Shown here: positions 59,017 to 64,000 of the stretch, piece after piece
Layout: every line of letters starts with the position of its first letter
Position numbering within the stretch: the stretch's first letter is position 1
Assembly: GCF_001584335.1 (NCBI RefSeq)
Contig: NZ_LSBB01000002.1
Span: 1 to 64,000 of the forward strand
Source of the DNA: Bacillus atrophaeus
GTDB lineage: Bacteria; Bacillota; Bacilli; Bacillales; Bacillaceae
Length of the DNA stretch: 64,000 nucleotides
Reading direction: 5' to 3'
The notes under the pieces: model-generated
What the model was told of the DNA's origin: nothing
Seen by the model: the letters and a program-made list of their open reading frames with translations, nothing else
Databases searched by the model: none
Program-made: the position numbers and the translations under genes

Positions 59017-60459
59017 TTAAAACGGACCCCAGTTGATCATCACACCGATACAGATAAACACAAGCCCGATGACAAACCAAATCAGCGCAAGCGGCAGCAT
59101 AAACCGAAGCCATTTCACATACGGAATGCCGCTGGCCGCAAGCACCGCCATAAGCACGCCGGAGGTCGGGTTCACACAGTTGACCACTCCTTCTCCAAGC
59201 ATAACCGCTTCAACAGCCACCTGCCTTGTGATTCCCATCAAATCAGCAAGCGGTGCAAGAATCGGAATAAAGACGACAGCTTCTCCAGATCCCGAGGAAA
59301 TCAAAAAATGCAGCAGCGCGCTGGCGATATACATGCCGATCGCGCCGGCCATCGGACTGTAGCCGTCCAATACGGATGCCAAACTGTTCACAACCGTATC
59401 AAGCAGCTTGCCGTTTTCAAGGATCACGGAAATGCTCCGTGCCATTCCGACAATCAGTGCTCCGTAAACAAGGCCCTGACACCCGGTGATAAAGGTTTTT
59501 GCTATATCATTCGCAGCCAGACCGCCCATTAAGCCTGCCAGAACTGAGATAAATATAAAAGTAGCAGCCATTTGCGAATCAGACCAGCCAAGCTTCAGCG
59601 CGCCATACAAAAATCCGATCAGCGATAAAGACGCAACAGCCAAAATCAGTTTATGGCGAAGTGTAAAAGGAACGGGCTTGTCCTCCGCGTCTGAATCAGC
59701 CGCTTCTCCTCCAAGCCCGCTTGCCGGAAACCAATCACGGCCTAAAATGCTCGCATCCTTAGATTTTTTTAGTTTTTTCGTATATAGATAGATATAAATA
59801 ATAGTGGACAGCAAAAAGCAGATGTAGATGATCACCCGCAGACCGATCCCTGAAAAAAGCGGAAGATCCGCGATGCTTTGCGACAAGCCAAGCGGTGAAG
59901 GCGATAAGATCGTCGCATTAAAGCCGGCGTAACAGCCAATATAGATAACGGCCGCACCCGCGACGGCATCCCATTTCAGCGAACGGGCCACAATCAGACC
60001 GATCGGGATAAATCCGATGACTGAGTTCACCACAATACCCGTTGTTCCGAGAATTGAAAACAACGCGCCGACAATACAGATAAATAATAGCTGCTTCGTG
60101 CGAAACTTGCTGATGACGTTATGTATCAATCCATTAATCGCTCCGGTTTTCTCTAAAATCGCAATCGTTCCGCCAGTAAAGAGAATCAGAAAGATGATGG
60201 AAGCAGAGTTTGTCATTCCATCCTGAATGGATGTGAAAAAACTGACGAGACTGACCGGAGATTGTTCAATCGAATGGTAGCTTCCGGGGACCGCCGTCGT
60301 CACTTCTCCCTTTGTCACCCGGTCAAATTCTCCGGCCGGTACGACGTATGAAGCAATGGCACAAATGAAAGCAATGGTAAAGAGAAGGACGTAAGCATCG
60401 GGCATTTTAAATGTCGGGCGCTTCTTCTTTGTTACGGTTTCGGCTGTCGGTGCGCTCAT
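59017..60459 (-). CDS. ycgA: YfcC-family (COG1288) membrane transporter YcgA
   Basis: A 480-aa transporter of the YfcC/arginine-ornithine-type or C4-dicarboxylate-anaerobic family with about 12 membrane segments. Start [20 protein letters not shown] with PAGEF, middle [20 protein letters not shown], and later [20 protein letters not shown] and [20 protein letters not shown], the family's paired re-entrant-like loops. The substrate is unknown. It is divergent from the amidohydrolase amhX, so it may import an N-acylated amino acid or peptide. AAAGGGG precedes the ATG. Confidence 0.88.
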   Translation of the reverse strand: MSAPTAETVTKKKRPTFKMPDAYVLLFTIAFICAIASYVVPAGEFDRVTKGEVTTAVPGSYHSIEQSPVSLVSFFTSIQDGMTNSASIIFLILFTGGTIAILEKTGAINGLIHNVISKFRTKQLLFICIVGALFSILGTTGIVVNSVIGFIPIGLIVARSLKWDAVAGAAVIYIGCYAGFNATILSPSPLGLSQSIADLPLFSGIGLRVIIYICFLLSTIIYIYLYTKKLKKSKDASILGRDWFPASGLGGEAADSDAEDKPVPFTLRHKLILAVASLSLIGFLYGALKLGWSDSQMAATFIFISVLAGLMGGLAANDIAKTFITGCQGLVYGALIVGMARSISVILENGKLLDTVVNSLASVLDGYSPMAGAIGMYIASALLHFLISSGSGEAVVFIPILAPLADLMGITRQVAVEAVMLGEGVVNCVNPTSGVLMAVLAASGIPYVKWLRFMLPLALIWFVIGLVFICIGVMINWGPF

Positions 60460-60605
60460 GAGTGTTCATCCCCTTTTTGAGAATATATATACTATTCAGA
60501 AAAATGAATATATGTGCTATATTATATACAGACCATTTACCTGTTTCAATATAAAAAAAAGAAAAGAAATCAAAGTCTTATTTCTATCAAGGAGGTCATT
60601 TGGGC

Positions 60606-61760
60606 ATGAAGAAGCTCTCAGAAAATATGAAAGAAACGATCATGGACATATTCGATCACCTCCATACCCACCCTGAAGTGAGCTGGAAGGAATACAAAAC
60701 GACTGAATACCTCACAGCAAAATTAGAGGCATCAGGCTGCCGTACGCGCACTTTTTCTGATTGTACGGGTGTCGTCGGCGAACTGGGCGAAGGCTCGCCT
60801 GTAGTGGCTGTCAGAGCGGATATCGACGCTTTGTGGCAAGAGGTAGACGGAACATTCAGGGCAAACCACTCCTGCGGACACGATTCTCATATGACAATAG
60901 CCCTTGGAACATTAATGCTGTTACAAAAGCAGCAGCTTCCTAAAGGCACCATCCGTTTTATCTTTCAGCCTGCTGAAGAAAAAGGCGGCGGGGCGCTGAA
61001 AATGATTGAAAAAGGCGTGTTAGATGATGTTGATTATCTGTACGGCGTTCACGTCCGCCCGATTCAGGAAACACAAAACGGCCATTGTGCGCCGTCCATC
61101 CTTCATGGCTCCAGCCAGCATATTGAAGGCACCATTATCGGTGAAGAAGCCCACGGCGCCCGGCCTCATCTCGGCAAAAACAGCATAGAGATCGCCGCTT
61201 TTCTTGTTCATAAACTCGGGATGATCCACATTGACCCGATGGTTCCCCACACGGTGAAAATGACGAAGCTTCAAGCCGGCGGAGAAAGCTCAAACATCAT
61301 ACCGGGAAAAGCATCCTTCAGCCTTGATTTGCGGGCCCAGACCAACGAAGCGATGGAAGCGTTGATACAGGAAACGGAAAGAGCCTGTGAAGCCGCCGCT
61401 TCCGCATTCGGCGCCAAAATCGAATTGCAGAAGGAACACAGCCTGCCGGCAGCTACGCAAAATAAAGAAGCGGAAGCGATTATGGCTGAAGCGATCACAG
61501 ATATCATCGGAGAAGAACATTTGGACGAACCGCTTGTCACCACCGGCGGTGAGGATTTTCATTTTTACGCCGTACGGGTGCCGAACATCAAGACAACCAT
61601 GCTCGGGCTTGGCTGCGGACTTCAGCCGGGGCTTCACCATCCGCACATGACATTTGATCGGGACGCCATCTATATCGGGGTTGAAATCTTAGCGAACGCG
61701 GTTTTAAAAACCTTTCACAAAGCGGGAACGCTTGCCTCAGCCCATACTGAGGCTTCATAA
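60606..61760 (+). CDS. amhX: M20-family amidohydrolase AmhX
   Basis: A 384-aa zinc-dependent aminoacylase/carboxypeptidase-like amidohydrolase. Metal-site motifs are [58 protein letters not shown] and [12 protein letters not shown]. It probably removes an acyl group from an amino acid in the cytoplasm. The ATG at 60606 has AAGGAGG at 10 nt; a TTG two codons earlier is also possible. It is divergent from ycgA. Confidence 0.92.
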   Translation: MKKLSENMKETIMDIFDHLHTHPEVSWKEYKTTEYLTAKLEASGCRTRTFSDCTGVVGELGEGSPVVAVRADIDALWQEVDGTFRANHSCGHDSHMTIALGTLMLLQKQQLPKGTIRFIFQPAEEKGGGALKMIEKGVLDDVDYLYGVHVRPIQETQNGHCAPSILHGSSQHIEGTIIGEEAHGARPHLGKNSIEIAAFLVHKLGMIHIDPMVPHTVKMTKLQAGGESSNIIPGKASFSLDLRAQTNEAMEALIQETERACEAAASAFGAKIELQKEHSLPAATQNKEAEAIMAEAITDIIGEEHLDEPLVTTGGEDFHFYAVRVPNIKTTMLGLGCGLQPGLHHPHMTFDRDAIYIGVEILANAVLKTFHKAGTLASAHTEAS

Positions 61761-61763
61761 ATA

Positions 61764-61796
61764 AAAAAAAGCAGCCCTGCACTGGGCTGCTTTTTC
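61764..61796. terminator. Bidirectional terminator between amhX and opuAC
   Basis: AAAAGCAGCCC and GGGCTGCTTTT arms around TGCACT, with A and T runs on both sides, between convergent amhX and opuAC. Confidence 0.92.
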
Positions 61797-61799
61797 GTC

Positions 61800-63529
<1,730 letters not shown>

Positions 63530-64000
63530 CTATTTCACCTCCTGAATAGAAGGGTTTTGTGCTTGTTCATCAGTGCTTTCAACATTGATGTAATCGTTGT
63601 TGCCCGCAAGCGCGCCGATCAATGCGCCTCTGACGACAATCCCTTTCATTCTTTGCTTTTCGTCTACAACCGCGATTGGAATATTGGCGTCAGATACGAC
63701 GTCAAAAATCTCTGTCAAATACGTGCTTTCAGGCACAGTCGTAAATTCTGTATTCAAGATATCTTGAAGAGATAAATCCGACTCGGCTGCTTTTTTCGCA
63801 TCTGCTGCATTAATGACGCCCAATAGCTGCTTCTGTTTATCAACAGCGTATATAGAAGAAATACCGAGGTTTTTCATCAACGTCAAAGCAACACGAGGCC
63901 CTTTGTCAATCCGTACTGTCTCAGCACGTTTCATGATATGGCCCGCAGTCAGTACTTTTGATAAATCAACGTCTTCAACGAATTTTTCTACATATTCATT
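63530..64000 (-). CDS. opuAA: Glycine betaine ABC transporter ATPase OpuAA, 3' end only
   Basis: The C-terminal 156 codons; the ATPase part lies beyond the window. The visible region is a pair of CBS domains (MKNLGISSIYAVDKQKQLLG; DANIPIAVVDEKQRMKGIVV), which in OpuA bind cyclic di-AMP in several Gram-positives and sense ionic strength. It ends DEQAQNPSIQEVK and stops at 63530. The start and the operon promoter are outside. Confidence 0.94.
   Translation of the reverse strand, partial: NEYVEKFVEDVDLSKVLTAGHIMKRAETVRIDKGPRVALTLMKNLGISSIYAVDKQKQLLGVINAADAKKAAESDLSLQDILNTEFTTVPESTYLTEIFDVVSDANIPIAVVDEKQRMKGIVVRGALIGALAGNNDYINVESTDEQAQNPSIQEVK

Overview
The window looks like chromosomal DNA of a Bacillus subtilis-group species. 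Evidence is the gene-by-gene synteny from opuA through amhX, ldh-lctP, nadE-tmrB, putBCP, the nas cluster, yciABC and nucA-nin to hxlR and srfAA, together with AGGAGG-type ribosome-binding sites and frequent TTG/GTG starts. Several differences from the B. subtilis 168 order as I remember it suggest a relative on the B. amyloliquefaciens/velezensis side rather than 168 itself: no amyE between ycgB and ldh, no ycgJ/ycgK, an extra alcohol dehydrogenase, an extra MarR/membrane/ATPase module and an extra sugar isomerase. The species call is an inference.

Layout. 1-8798 (minus): 5' four fifths of srfAA, surfactin synthetase subunit 1 (Glu, Leu and Leu modules). It is preceded by a long leader with a possible attenuator, two ComA boxes and a perfect inverted repeat. 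9.5-11.3 kb: hxlR and hxlAB (formaldehyde fixation by the ribulose monophosphate route). 11.4-14.2 kb: tlpC and nucA-nin (chemoreceptor, competence nuclease and its inhibitor). 14.2-18.2 kb (minus): bglC, a probably inserted ATPase/membrane protein/MarR module, yckD and yckC. 18.2-21.1 kb: zinc alcohol dehydrogenase (minus) and the yckBA amino-acid ABC transporter (plus). 21.2-24.3 kb (minus): yciABC (folEB, an L,D-transpeptidase-like lipoprotein and the YciC zinc metallochaperone) with Zur boxes.

24.4-34.7 kb: assimilatory nitrate/nitrite system. nasA (transport) is divergent from nasBC (nitrate reductase), followed by nasDEF (nitrite reductase and siroheme synthesis), with TnrA boxes before nasB and nasD. 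34.7-38.6 kb: ycgT (Fur box), a hydrolase and the ycgRQ metal-type permease pair. 38.6-44.0 kb (minus): putR and putBCP for proline catabolism. 44.2-48.9 kb: ycgL, cah, aroK, a sugar isomerase and tmrB, with two gaps that look like sites of gene loss. 48.9-55.6 kb: nadE, ycgI, ycgH, ycgG, ycgF, ycgE and mdr.

55.6-58.3 kb (minus): ldh-lctP, lactate fermentation and transport under two Rex boxes. 58.4-61.8 kb: ycgB, ycgA and divergent amhX. 61.8-64.0 kb (minus): opuAC, opuAB and the 3' end of opuAA, the glycine betaine importer.

Most of the window is well-known core Bacillus metabolism. The parts that deserve a second look are regulatory: the folded srfA leader with a terminator-like alternative, the perfect repeats upstream of srfA and bglC, the tandem operators of the inserted MarR module, and a possible AUA start for putP. 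I found no mobile elements, CRISPR arrays, rRNA or tRNA genes.
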